Source of the DNA: Prevotella sp.
GTDB lineage: Bacteria; Bacteroidota; Bacteroidia; Bacteroidales; Bacteroidaceae
DNA length: 17,403 nucleotides
NCBI GenBank assembly: GCA_017442765.1
Contig: JAFRZC010000068.1
Location: forward strand, 1-17,403
Reading direction: 5' to 3'
The notes below the pieces were generated by a model that was given only the letters and a program-made list of their open reading frames with translations, had not been told where the DNA came from and did not search any database. This document shows, piece after piece, positions 1 to 5,784 of the stretch (positions are counted from its first letter, which is position 1; each line of letters opens with the position of its first letter). The position numbers and the translations under genes were made by a program.

Positions 1-168
1 GATGGTTGTAATCACGGCGGCGCGTTTCTTCTCGTCGTAGATAAATTCACGCTGATAGGGTGGGCGGATGTCCAACTTTCCGCCAAAGCCTTTTACGCCA
101 GCCTCCTCGTTGTCCTCATAGCCCGCCGTCAATTCGCGGACGGTAATCTTTCTTAGTTCGATGTCCAT
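1..168 (-). CDS. DUF262 (GmrSD/ParB-like) protein, N-terminal part only
   Basis: The first 56 codons of a gene that leaves the window at its left edge. The ATG lies at 168-166 and the frame is open to base 1. The visible protein contains FGGKLDIRPPYQREFIYDEK, matching the N-terminal signature of DUF262 (PF03235) proteins, where an RPPYQR-like segment precedes a later DGQQR motif that is not in view. DUF262 is the nucleotide-using domain of GmrS/GmrD and related type IV restriction nucleases, often joined to a DUF1524 or HNH nuclease. The start is 1 nt after the stop of the methyltransferase gene, so the two are almost certainly co-transcribed and translationally coupled. Inference: a nuclease or NTPase partner of the methyltransferase. 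The nuclease half lies outside the window, so its catalytic residues cannot be checked. Confidence 0.82.
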   Translation of the reverse strand, partial: MDIELRKITVRELTAGYEDNEEAGVKGFGGKLDIRPPYQREFIYDEKKRAAVITTI

Positions 169-169
169 G

Positions 170-1171
170 TTATTTGCGTTTGATTAGAATTCTGAAATAA
201 GGGCACTTGCCATTGATGCTTAGGTCTTTGTCGTCATCGCCTTTTCTAAATTTGATGATTTCAAATTGGTCGGGGTTGTATTTGTCGAGAAAAGTAATAG
301 GTACACCCATTGCACCATCGTAATCAACAGGAATATCATTGGTCGCATTCACGTTAATGGCATTGTAGTTGTCGTATTTGGGATATTCTTCTGGGGAATA
401 GGTATGGAAAAGTATTAGTTCTTCGTGGCGCTTCGGTATTTCCAAATTTGTAAACCAATTAACTCCAGAGACTCTTATCATTCCTCGTCTATGGTCACCT
501 GCTTTTGCTATATCCTCATAGGGTGAAACAAAATGGGCAGCTCCACCTTTGAAACCATAGCCTAACCACATTTTATTATCCTTGATAAGTGGAAAAATCT
601 CCTTATATGTAATTGCATTCTGATGTCCGATAATAATAAACTTCTTTTCATATTCCATCAGTTGCGCCACATATTCACGGAATAGCGAAAAGGGTGGGTT
701 CGTGACAACGATGTCGGCCTCTTTCAGTAGCTCGATACATTCACGGCTGCGGAAGTCTCCGTTCTCTTTCAGCACGGAGAGCACATTTTTGTCGTTTTGT
801 ATCAGATAGCGCACATCGGCTAAGTCAATGCGTCCGTCACCGTTCATGTCGCTCACCTCTGTTATCTCTACTTTGTAGGCTATTTTCTTTGGCTCTTCGG
901 TAAACTCTCCGAAATCAATCATCAGTTCCGAGCCTTGTACGGGTGAGCCGTTGTAGCAGGTCGCAATGAGTTTCTTCAATCCGAAGGCGTTGAAGTTGTT
1001 GGCGAAATACTTGAAGAAATTACTCTCGTAAGGGTCGTCACAGTTGCAGAGGATGGTTTTGCCGCGAAAATGCTGGCGATAGTGGCGCAGTTCGTTTTCA
1101 ATGTCGGAGAGTTGGGTATAAAACTCGTCCTTCTTGGCTACTTTTGCCTTGTCTAAATTTCTTGTTGCCAT
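170..1171 (-). CDS. EcoRI-family DNA adenine-N6 methyltransferase
   Basis: A 333-residue protein resembling the EcoRI methylase family (PF13651), which transfers a methyl group from S-adenosylmethionine to adenine N6 in DNA; M.EcoRI itself is of similar length. Visible motifs: KKDEFYT (13-19, the FxT-type SAM-binding start), CDDPYESNFFKYFANNF (44-60), catalytic motif IV NPPF (158-161), then IIIGHQN (180-186) and GYGFKGGAAHF (204-214). Residues 108-119 (DMNGDGRIDLAD) form a perfect EF-hand/dockerin-type calcium loop just before the catalytic motif. The open frame extends upstream to a TTG codon at 1210, but the ATG at 1171 (MATRNLDKAK) fits the family better and lies beyond the inverted repeat 1177-1212. 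It is the first gene of a pair with the DUF262 gene. Target sequence cannot be read from the protein. Whether it is protective methylation for a restriction system or a solitary enzyme is inference. Confidence 0.9.
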   Translation of the reverse strand: MATRNLDKAKVAKKDEFYTQLSDIENELRHYRQHFRGKTILCNCDDPYESNFFKYFANNFNAFGLKKLIATCYNGSPVQGSELMIDFGEFTEEPKKIAYKVEITEVSDMNGDGRIDLADVRYLIQNDKNVLSVLKENGDFRSRECIELLKEADIVVTNPPFSLFREYVAQLMEYEKKFIIIGHQNAITYKEIFPLIKDNKMWLGYGFKGGAAHFVSPYEDIAKAGDHRRGMIRVSGVNWFTNLEIPKRHEELILFHTYSPEEYPKYDNYNAINVNATNDIPVDYDGAMGVPITFLDKYNPDQFEIIKFRKGDDDKDLSINGKCPYFRILIKRK

Positions 1172-1480
1172 AATGCGATTGATAGTGTTCGTTCTTGCAT
1201 CAACTATCAATCACGCCAAGACGCAAAAAAGGCGTGATGCACCTTATTGCGTTCAGCTTTGAGGCAGCCTCGGAGCGGAAACCTCAACAATTCTATAAGT
1301 ATGCACCACACCTAAGTGTGAATGCATTGCTATATACGAATTGTCAAGATGTTCCATACCGAAACACCTTATCACATATTATCTCTGTGCGTTGTTATTT
1401 CCAAAAAGTTTCCGAGGCTTTTGGCTGAACGCGAAATAATAGCGAATGCTTTTTGTCTTGTCCGGATTTCTCCCCGAACT
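1172..1480 (-). promoter_or_regulatory. long structured 5' leader of the methyltransferase mRNA
   Basis: Between the predicted start of transcription (about 1480) and the methyltransferase ATG are about 310 nt. Read as minus-strand RNA they form successive stem-loops: 1474-1479/1460-1465 (6 bp, one GU); 1433-1444/1390-1401 (10 of 12 pairs, two A-C mismatches) enclosing 1419-1423/1402-1406; 1361-1368/1348-1355 (8 bp, two GU); 1333-1343/1288-1297 (10 bp, one bulge) enclosing 1316-1327/1301-1311 (11 bp, one bulge, one GU, loop TTAG); 1282-1287/1259-1264; 1231-1238/1210-1217; and 1203-1212/1177-1186. Four wobble pairs in three of the stems are allowed only if the minus strand is the RNA; the outer stem of the second element would fit the plus strand better. 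A 34-codon ORF (ATG 1357, stop 1253) lies inside. No known riboswitch class was recognised. Confidence 0.55.
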
Positions 1481-1485
1481 GCTTG

Positions 1486-1493
1486 CAAAGGTA
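1486..1493 (-). promoter_or_regulatory. Bacteroidetes -7 promoter box upstream of the methyltransferase leader
   Basis: On the minus strand this reads TACCTTTG, a full match to the TAnnTTTG -7 consensus of Bacteroides sigma-ABfr promoters. Transcription would begin near 1480, immediately in front of the first leader hairpin. A -33 TTTG at the usual distance (about 1514-1517) is absent; the nearest is at 1526-1529, 32 nt away. The box is therefore plausible but only half supported, and activation by something bound to the repeats at 1591-1675 is possible. Confidence 0.5.
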
Positions 1494-1590
1494 CAATTTT
1501 TTTTTGAATAATTGCCGTTACTTTACAAAAACTTGCTTCGCGTAATCCGTTCGACGGCGAATGATGATGCGAAAGCTAAACTTCAATAAA

Positions 1591-1675
1591 GTAATATATA
1601 TTATATTACCGACCAATATATATTATATTACTGAGTAATATATATTATTTTACCGAGTAATATATATTATATTAC
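1591..1675. repeat. four tandem 22-bp AT-rich palindromic repeats
   Basis: Units start at 1591, 1613, 1635 and 1657 with an exact 22-bp period: a 19-bp core plus a 3-bp spacer (CGA, TGA, CGA). The core GTAATATATATTATATTAC is an interrupted palindrome with 8-bp arms GTAATATA/TATATTAC and a central TAT. The second unit begins CC instead of GT and the third has one T for A. The period corresponds to about two helical turns, so all units face the same side of the DNA. The array lies between the 3' end of the ATPase gene and the promoter of the methyltransferase leader. Possible roles are protein-binding iterons or a simple satellite; no protein partner is identified. Confidence 0.9.
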
Positions 1676-1677
1676 TT

Positions 1678-1698
1678 TGCGAAAGACCGTCTTTCGCA
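1678..1698. repeat. palindrome TGCGAAAGACCGTCTTTCGCA
   Basis: Perfect 9-bp arms (1678-1686 and 1690-1698) around CCG. It sits directly after the 22-bp repeats and 54 bp beyond the stop of the ATPase gene on its transcribed side. Two degenerate copies of the same palindrome occur at 7274-7294 and 7299-7313, so this is a dispersed element and not only a local terminator; no T-run follows on the minus strand. Confidence 0.8.
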
Positions 1699-1751
1699 TT
1701 GCAAAGGCTTAGCGGTTGGGATGTAAAGGCTTACGGTGCGCTCTCCTCGCC

Positions 1752-2939
1752 TTAGTAGAGGAATCCGAGGAGCCAGAGGGGGATGCGGTTGTCGAGTCCC
1801 ACCTCGGTGTTGTAGCGGGCATAGATGACATCGGGCGAGAGATGGAGCTTATGCTCGGTGGCGGCGTCGATGATGCGGAAGCGCCGGTTGCCATCGACGA
1901 TGTAGTAGGAACTTTTGCCGTCTTGGTTGACGATATGGTCTTTCCATAGCGCATTGACGAAAAAAGTTTCCATGACATCTTGCTGTTCTACCTGAATGGG
2001 ATAGATGGCATACATGAGGTTGGTGTTGTGCATCATCACCTTGGCGGGTTTCTTGGGAAAGTCTTCGCCGGGATGGTAGATGAGGTTGATGAGTCGCGCG
2101 TCGGCCAGATACTTGATGTAGTTCATCACGGTGGCGCGGCTGGTCTCCACCTCTTGTGCGAGCTGGCTGATGTTGGGGGCTTTGGGACCTTCTTGTGCAA
2201 GCAGGTAGAAGAGTTTTTTGATTTTCGTGAGGTATTTGAGCTCTATCTGCTTGATGAGCAGGATATCGACCTCGGTCATCATGTTCATCGTCTTGAGCAG
2301 GTTCTCGGAGTAGTTGCGCTGCTCTTGGAAGAACGGATAAAAACCGTGGTGCAGATAGTCTTGGAAATATTTTAGCGGGCTTACCTTCGGGAAGATCTGC
2401 TTGACGATGCGCTCGTGGTCGGAGAGAATCTCGTCGAGGGTGTAGGGTTGGAAGTTGTTGCCGGTCTTGAGGTTGATGAACTCGCGGAAGGAGAAGCCGC
2501 GCAGGTTGTAGGACTTCACGATGCCGCCCAGCTCGGGGTTCTCGTCTTTCAGCCGCATCACGCTTGAGCCAGTGAACACAATTTTGAGCTCGGGGTAGAG
2601 GTCGTAGCATTTGTGCAGCTCGCGGCTCCAGTCGGGCTGTTTGAACACTTGGTCGATGAGCAGTACGCGTCCGCCTTCTCTGACAAATTCTCCGGCGTAG
2701 TCGGCGATGCCGCGCCCTTGGAAGTAAAAGTTGTTCATGTTCACGTAGAGGCACTGGCGGTTGTTCACGCCGAAGCGCTCCTTGGCGTATTGCAGGAGGA
2801 ACGTGGTCTTGCCCACGCCGCGTGTGCCCTTGATGCCGATGAGTCGGTCGTTCCAGTCGATTTCGTCCATCAGCCGACGACGCACGGGAGCGTTGGTGTG
2901 CTCTACGAGATAGGCGTGTGTGCGATAGAATGCTTCCAT
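1752..2939 (-). CDS. AAA_14/DUF4143 family ATP-binding protein
   Basis: A 395-residue protein with the two-part layout of a family common in Bacteroidales and many anaerobes: an N-terminal P-loop ATPase (AAA_14, PF13173) and a C-terminal DUF4143 domain (about 220-395). Walker A is GTRGVGKTT (38-46). Walker B is RVLLIDQ (91-97): the aspartate D96 is present but the following residue is Gln97 where Glu is usual. FTGSS (122-126) fits the sensor-1 region. DUF4143 contains a winged-helix-like stretch (ISQLAQEVETSRATVMNYIK). Length matches the family, so the gene looks intact. No signal peptide or membrane segment is seen. Biological role is unknown; these proteins are frequent in variable genome regions. 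It is monocistronic: the upstream gene is divergent, and about 580 bp separate it from the next same-strand gene. Confidence 0.88.
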   Translation of the reverse strand: MEAFYRTHAYLVEHTNAPVRRRLMDEIDWNDRLIGIKGTRGVGKTTFLLQYAKERFGVNNRQCLYVNMNNFYFQGRGIADYAGEFVREGGRVLLIDQVFKQPDWSRELHKCYDLYPELKIVFTGSSVMRLKDENPELGGIVKSYNLRGFSFREFINLKTGNNFQPYTLDEILSDHERIVKQIFPKVSPLKYFQDYLHHGFYPFFQEQRNYSENLLKTMNMMTEVDILLIKQIELKYLTKIKKLFYLLAQEGPKAPNISQLAQEVETSRATVMNYIKYLADARLINLIYHPGEDFPKKPAKVMMHNTNLMYAIYPIQVEQQDVMETFFVNALWKDHIVNQDGKSSYYIVDGNRRFRIIDAATEHKLHLSPDVIYARYNTEVGLDNRIPLWLLGFLY

Positions 2940-2981
2940 ATTGCTGGTATAGGTTTTATCGTCTTCGACGAGAAATTAGTT

Positions 2982-2989
2982 CAAAATTA
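2982..2989 (-). promoter_or_regulatory. possible -7 box for the AAA_14 ATPase gene
   Basis: Minus-strand TAATTTTG matches TAnnTTTG and would give a 5' UTR of about 37 nt. A TTTG (3008-3005) lies only 15 nt upstream, shorter than the 19-21 nt expected, so support is weak. Inverted arms TTCAAAAT (2980-2987) and ATTTTGAA (3012-3019) bracket the element and could be an operator. A second TAnnTTTG match on this strand (3102-3095) is an alternative. Confidence 0.3.
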
Positions 2990-3135
2990 TGAATCGAAAT
3001 TAGACAAAACGATTTTGAATAATTTTTGAGTCAATTTTGTAGAATTTCTTTGCGAAGCGAATCCTAAATTTTAAATATAATTCCAATCAGTTTGCAAAAA
3101 TACAAAAAAACATGAAAAGGTAAAATTTTTTTTCG

Positions 3136-3143
3136 TATCTTTG
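3136..3143 (+). promoter_or_regulatory. -7 promoter box immediately before the ATP-grasp-like gene
   Basis: TATCTTTG is an exact TAnnTTTG match ending only 8 nt before the ATG at 3152. No TTTG is found at the expected -33 position. If used, the mRNA would begin 1-5 nt before the start codon, i.e. it would be essentially leaderless. Confidence 0.55.
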
Positions 3144-3151
3144 CCATTGAT

Positions 3152-4225
3152 ATGACACTTCACATCTTTAATCCCGACCACGACCTTGCGCTGGCGGCCA
3201 ACCAGTCGCAATACACGGCTCCCCATGCCGGGCGGCAGCTTCGTGCCGACCTGGGATGGATTCCTGCATTGTGGGCCTCGGAGGGCGACAAGGTGCTGGT
3301 GGAGAATGTCGAGGGTGCCCGTGAGCAGGCGCGTCGGGCAGGGCGTTATGTGCGGAATGTGGAGTTTGTGACGCTTCGCGACGTAGCATCTTGGGACGCT
3401 CCCATAGATGTATCGCCCTGGGGATGGAACCGTGCCCTGCGCCATCAGCTGAAGTCGCTGGGCAGCCGCCATCTTGCTATGGCGAGCGAGGGGCAGCTGT
3501 CGTTCATCCGTCAGGTGAGTTGTCGAAAATGGGCTGCGAGGCATTTGCTGGCGCGTATCGTGAAGTCCGACGAGCGGCTCGTCGGGCGGGCGGACTACGT
3601 GACCGAGCTTGCCGCAGTGGAAGACAGCCCTCGTCCGATGGTCTTGAAAGCTCCCTGGAGCTCGTCGGGGCGCGGTGTCAGATATGTGACGGAGGAACTG
3701 ACGGAGGCCGGGCGGAACTGGGTCGGCAACGTCATTGCCCAACAGGGCGGCATCATGGTGGAGCCCTATTATAATAAGGTAAAGGATTTCGGGATGGAGT
3801 TCAGTATCGACCGCGACGGCGTGGTGAGCTATCTCGGCTTGTCGCTTTTCGCGACACGCAATGGTGCCTATCTCGGTAGCGTGCTGGCAACGGAAGAGGC
3901 GAAACGCGAGATGCTGGCGCAATATGTCGCGCCTGACCTGATTGATGCGCTCATCAGGCGAACGCGCTATGTCATGCGGGCAGCTCTGAAGAGAAAGTAT
4001 GTCGGTCCTTTCGGGGTCGATATGATGGTCATTCGCCAGGACGGCCGCTATGTGGTGAATCCCTGTGTGGAGCTAAACCTCAGGCGCACGATGGGGCACG
4101 TGGCACTTGCCCTCACGCCGAAGCCCACCGAGCCGCAACGCCTGATGCGCATCGGCTACGACGGCAGCCACTATCATCTGCGCATCCAGACGACAGGAGA
4201 AAATCTGTTGGATATAAGCATTTGA
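3152..4225 (+). CDS. ATP-grasp-like protein of unknown function (Bacteroidetes-specific family)
   Basis: A 357-residue soluble protein without signal peptide or membrane segments. The N-terminus has a distinctive FNPDHDLALAANQ (6-18) and TAPHAGRQLRADLGWIPALW (22-41) signature that I associate with an uncharacterised family in Bacteroidetes; this fixes the ATG at 3152. The second half resembles an ATP-grasp ligase: VLKAPWSSSGRGV (164-176) with Lys166 and a glycine-serine loop as in ATP-binding loops, then VEPYYNKVKDFGMEF (203-217), GPFGVDMMV (285-293), and NPCVELNLRRTMG (303-315), where Glu307 and Asn309 match the metal-binding E-x-N of the fold. Inference: it joins a carboxylate to an amine or similar nucleophile with ATP; substrate unknown. 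It is a single gene, divergent from the ATPase and convergent with lpxC/fabZ. Other ATP-using ligase-like functions cannot be excluded. Confidence 0.85.
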   Translation: MTLHIFNPDHDLALAANQSQYTAPHAGRQLRADLGWIPALWASEGDKVLVENVEGAREQARRAGRYVRNVEFVTLRDVASWDAPIDVSPWGWNRALRHQLKSLGSRHLAMASEGQLSFIRQVSCRKWAARHLLARIVKSDERLVGRADYVTELAAVEDSPRPMVLKAPWSSSGRGVRYVTEELTEAGRNWVGNVIAQQGGIMVEPYYNKVKDFGMEFSIDRDGVVSYLGLSLFATRNGAYLGSVLATEEAKREMLAQYVAPDLIDALIRRTRYVMRAALKRKYVGPFGVDMMVIRQDGRYVVNPCVELNLRRTMGHVALALTPKPTEPQRLMRIGYDGSHYHLRIQTTGENLLDISI

Positions 4226-4285
4226 AGGGATGAGAGATGAGGGATTGTTAGTTTAATCTATAAAACCTTCATCCCTCATTCCTCA

Positions 4286-4320
4286 GCCCCCTCCCGACCT
4301 CCCCCCGAAGGGGAGGGGGC
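4286..4320. terminator. GC-rich hairpin between convergent genes
   Basis: Perfect 10-bp arms GCCCCCTCCC (4286-4295) and GGGAGGGGGC (4311-4320) with an alternative inner CCCC-GAAG-GGG stem. A second inverted repeat lies just before it (ATGAGGGAT 4237-4245 with ATCCCTCAT 4271-4279). Position between the 3' ends at 4225 (+) and 4367 (-) suggests a two-way terminator, although no long T-run follows on either strand. Similar C-rich/G-rich hairpins are, to my memory, scattered in Bacteroidetes genomes. Confidence 0.5.
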
Positions 4321-4355
4321 TTGTCAACTCGTCAACTTGTCAACTCGTCAACTCG
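4320..4355. repeat. 8-bp satellite array, locus 1 (CTCGTCAA units)
   Basis: Four octamers in a row, CTTGTCAA, CTCGTCAA, CTTGTCAA, CTCGTCAA, plus a half unit CTCG. It abuts the GC hairpin and ends 11 bp before the stop of lpxC/fabZ. The same octamer occurs reverse-complemented at 11229-11282 and 12821-12892. Confidence 0.95.
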
Positions 4356-4366
4356 ATAAATCCTTC

Positions 4367-5749
4367 TTACTTGTTCTTCACGATTTGTGCGGTGAAGGAC
4401 GCTTCTGATACAACATGGTCGCCTACGAAGACATAGCCCTTCATCGATGACACACCGTGGCGGACGGGGTGGAGCAGTTCCACACGGAAAATCAGTGTGT
4501 CGCCCGGCACCACCTTCTGACGGAATTTCACTTCGTCGATGCGCATGAAGTAGGTTGACCATCGCTCCGGCTCTTCCACTTGACTGAGCACGAGCAGGCC
4601 TCCGCATTGTGCCATGGCCTCAACCTGAAGCACGCCGGGCATGACGGGTTCCTCGGGGAAGTGTCCGACGAAGAAAGGCTCGTTGGCGGTGACGTTCTTC
4701 ACGCCGACGATGGTGGTCGGTCCCATTTCCACCACCTTGTCCACCAGCTGCATGGGGTAGCGGTGGGGCAGCAGCTCGCGGATGCGGTTGTTGTCCATCA
4801 CGGGTTCCTCGTTGGGGTCGTAGATGGGTGCCTGTATCTCGTGTTTCTTGATTTCCTTGCGCATCAGCCGGGCAAACTTGTTGTTGATGGTGTGCCCCGG
4901 ACGTGTGGCCACGATGCGGCCTTTGATGGGCTTGCCGATGAGTGCCAGGTCGCCCACGATGTCAAGCAGCTTGTGGCGGGTACACTCGTTCTCCCACACG
5001 AGCGGCTTGTGCTGGATGTAGCCCAGCTCGTTGGCGTCGCGGTGCTCCACGTTGAGCATGTCGGCCAGCATGTCGAGCCGTTCCTGGGTGGTCTGCCGTT
5101 CGTAGATGACGATGGCGTTGTCCATGTCGCCGCCCTTGATGAGGCCTGCCTGAAGCAGCGGCTCAATGTCGCGTACGAAGACAAACGTGCGGGCACCGGC
5201 AATCTCGGTCTCGAAGTCTTCCATCTTCTCGAGTGTGGCAAACTGGCTGTTGATGAATTTCGACTCGAACGAGCACATGGCCGTCAGCGAGAACTCGTCG
5301 TCGGGCAGCAGCGTGATGCAGGAGCCGCTCTCATCGTCTTTTATCTCAATCTTCTTGCGGATGACGTAAAAGTCCTTTGGCGCGTTCTGTGTCTCGATGC
5401 CCACCTGTCTGATTTTCTCCACATACATGGCAGCCGAGCCGTCGAGGATGGGAAACTCGGGGCCGTTGACCTGGACGAGGCAGTTGTCGATGCCGAGGGC
5501 ATAGAGAGCAGCCATGCCGTGCTCTATGGTCGAGACGCGCGCGTCGCCCTGGGCGACGACGGTGCCGCGCTGCGTATCGATAACCTTCTCGGCCACCGCG
5601 TCGATGACGGGCTGTCCCTCGAGGTCGATGCGCTGAATCTTGTAACCGGTATTCTCGGGTGCGGGGTTGAACGTCACGGTGAGGCTCAGCCCCGTATGCA
5701 GACCTTTCCCGCAGAGGGAGAAGCTGCCTTTAAGCGTTGTCTGTTTCAT
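4367..5749 (-). CDS. lpxC-fabZ: bifunctional LpxC deacetylase / FabZ dehydratase
   Basis: A 460-residue fusion typical of Bacteroidetes. Residues 1 to about 310 are LpxC, the zinc enzyme removing acetate from UDP-3-O-acyl-GlcNAc, the committed step of lipid A synthesis. Visible residues: IEHGMAAL (75-82) with Glu76 and zinc ligand His77, RHKLLDIVGD (258-267) with zinc ligands His259 and Asp263, and GHTINN (285-290) with catalytic His286. After a linker, residues about 318-460 are FabZ, the beta-hydroxyacyl-ACP dehydratase: LLPHRYPMQLVDKV (327-340), VGHFPEEPVMPG (361-372) with His363, and QVEAMAQ (375-381) with Glu377. Both active sites look complete. It lies 35 nt downstream of lpxD with no promoter box seen between, so one operon. 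LpxA, often next in this group, is absent downstream. The protein is cytoplasmic. Confidence 0.97.
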   Translation of the reverse strand: MKQTTLKGSFSLCGKGLHTGLSLTVTFNPAPENTGYKIQRIDLEGQPVIDAVAEKVIDTQRGTVVAQGDARVSTIEHGMAALYALGIDNCLVQVNGPEFPILDGSAAMYVEKIRQVGIETQNAPKDFYVIRKKIEIKDDESGSCITLLPDDEFSLTAMCSFESKFINSQFATLEKMEDFETEIAGARTFVFVRDIEPLLQAGLIKGGDMDNAIVIYERQTTQERLDMLADMLNVEHRDANELGYIQHKPLVWENECTRHKLLDIVGDLALIGKPIKGRIVATRPGHTINNKFARLMRKEIKKHEIQAPIYDPNEEPVMDNNRIRELLPHRYPMQLVDKVVEMGPTTIVGVKNVTANEPFFVGHFPEEPVMPGVLQVEAMAQCGGLLVLSQVEEPERWSTYFMRIDEVKFRQKVVPGDTLIFRVELLHPVRHGVSSMKGYVFVGDHVVSEASFTAQIVKNK

Positions 5750-5784
5750 TTACAATTTTACGATTTATGATGTACAATTTATTT

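Noticed and set aside
1172..1210. Longer methyltransferase starting at TTG 1210.
   Set aside because: Adds 13 residues unlike the family, and would place the inverted repeat inside the gene; the ATG at 1171 gives the expected N-terminus.
1195..1507. Two plus-strand frames (77 and 61 codons) opposite the methyltransferase leader.
   Set aside because: No recognisable domain; they are antisense to a region explained by RNA pairing, and resemble nonsense translations of a conserved noncoding sequence.
4580..5770. 396-codon plus-strand frame opposite lpxC/fabZ, and similar long antisense frames over the ATPase, ATP-grasp-like, GH31 and ftsK genes.
   Set aside because: Shadows of high-GC-third-position codon use in the real genes; their peptides are His/Val/Asp/Leu-rich with no domain.
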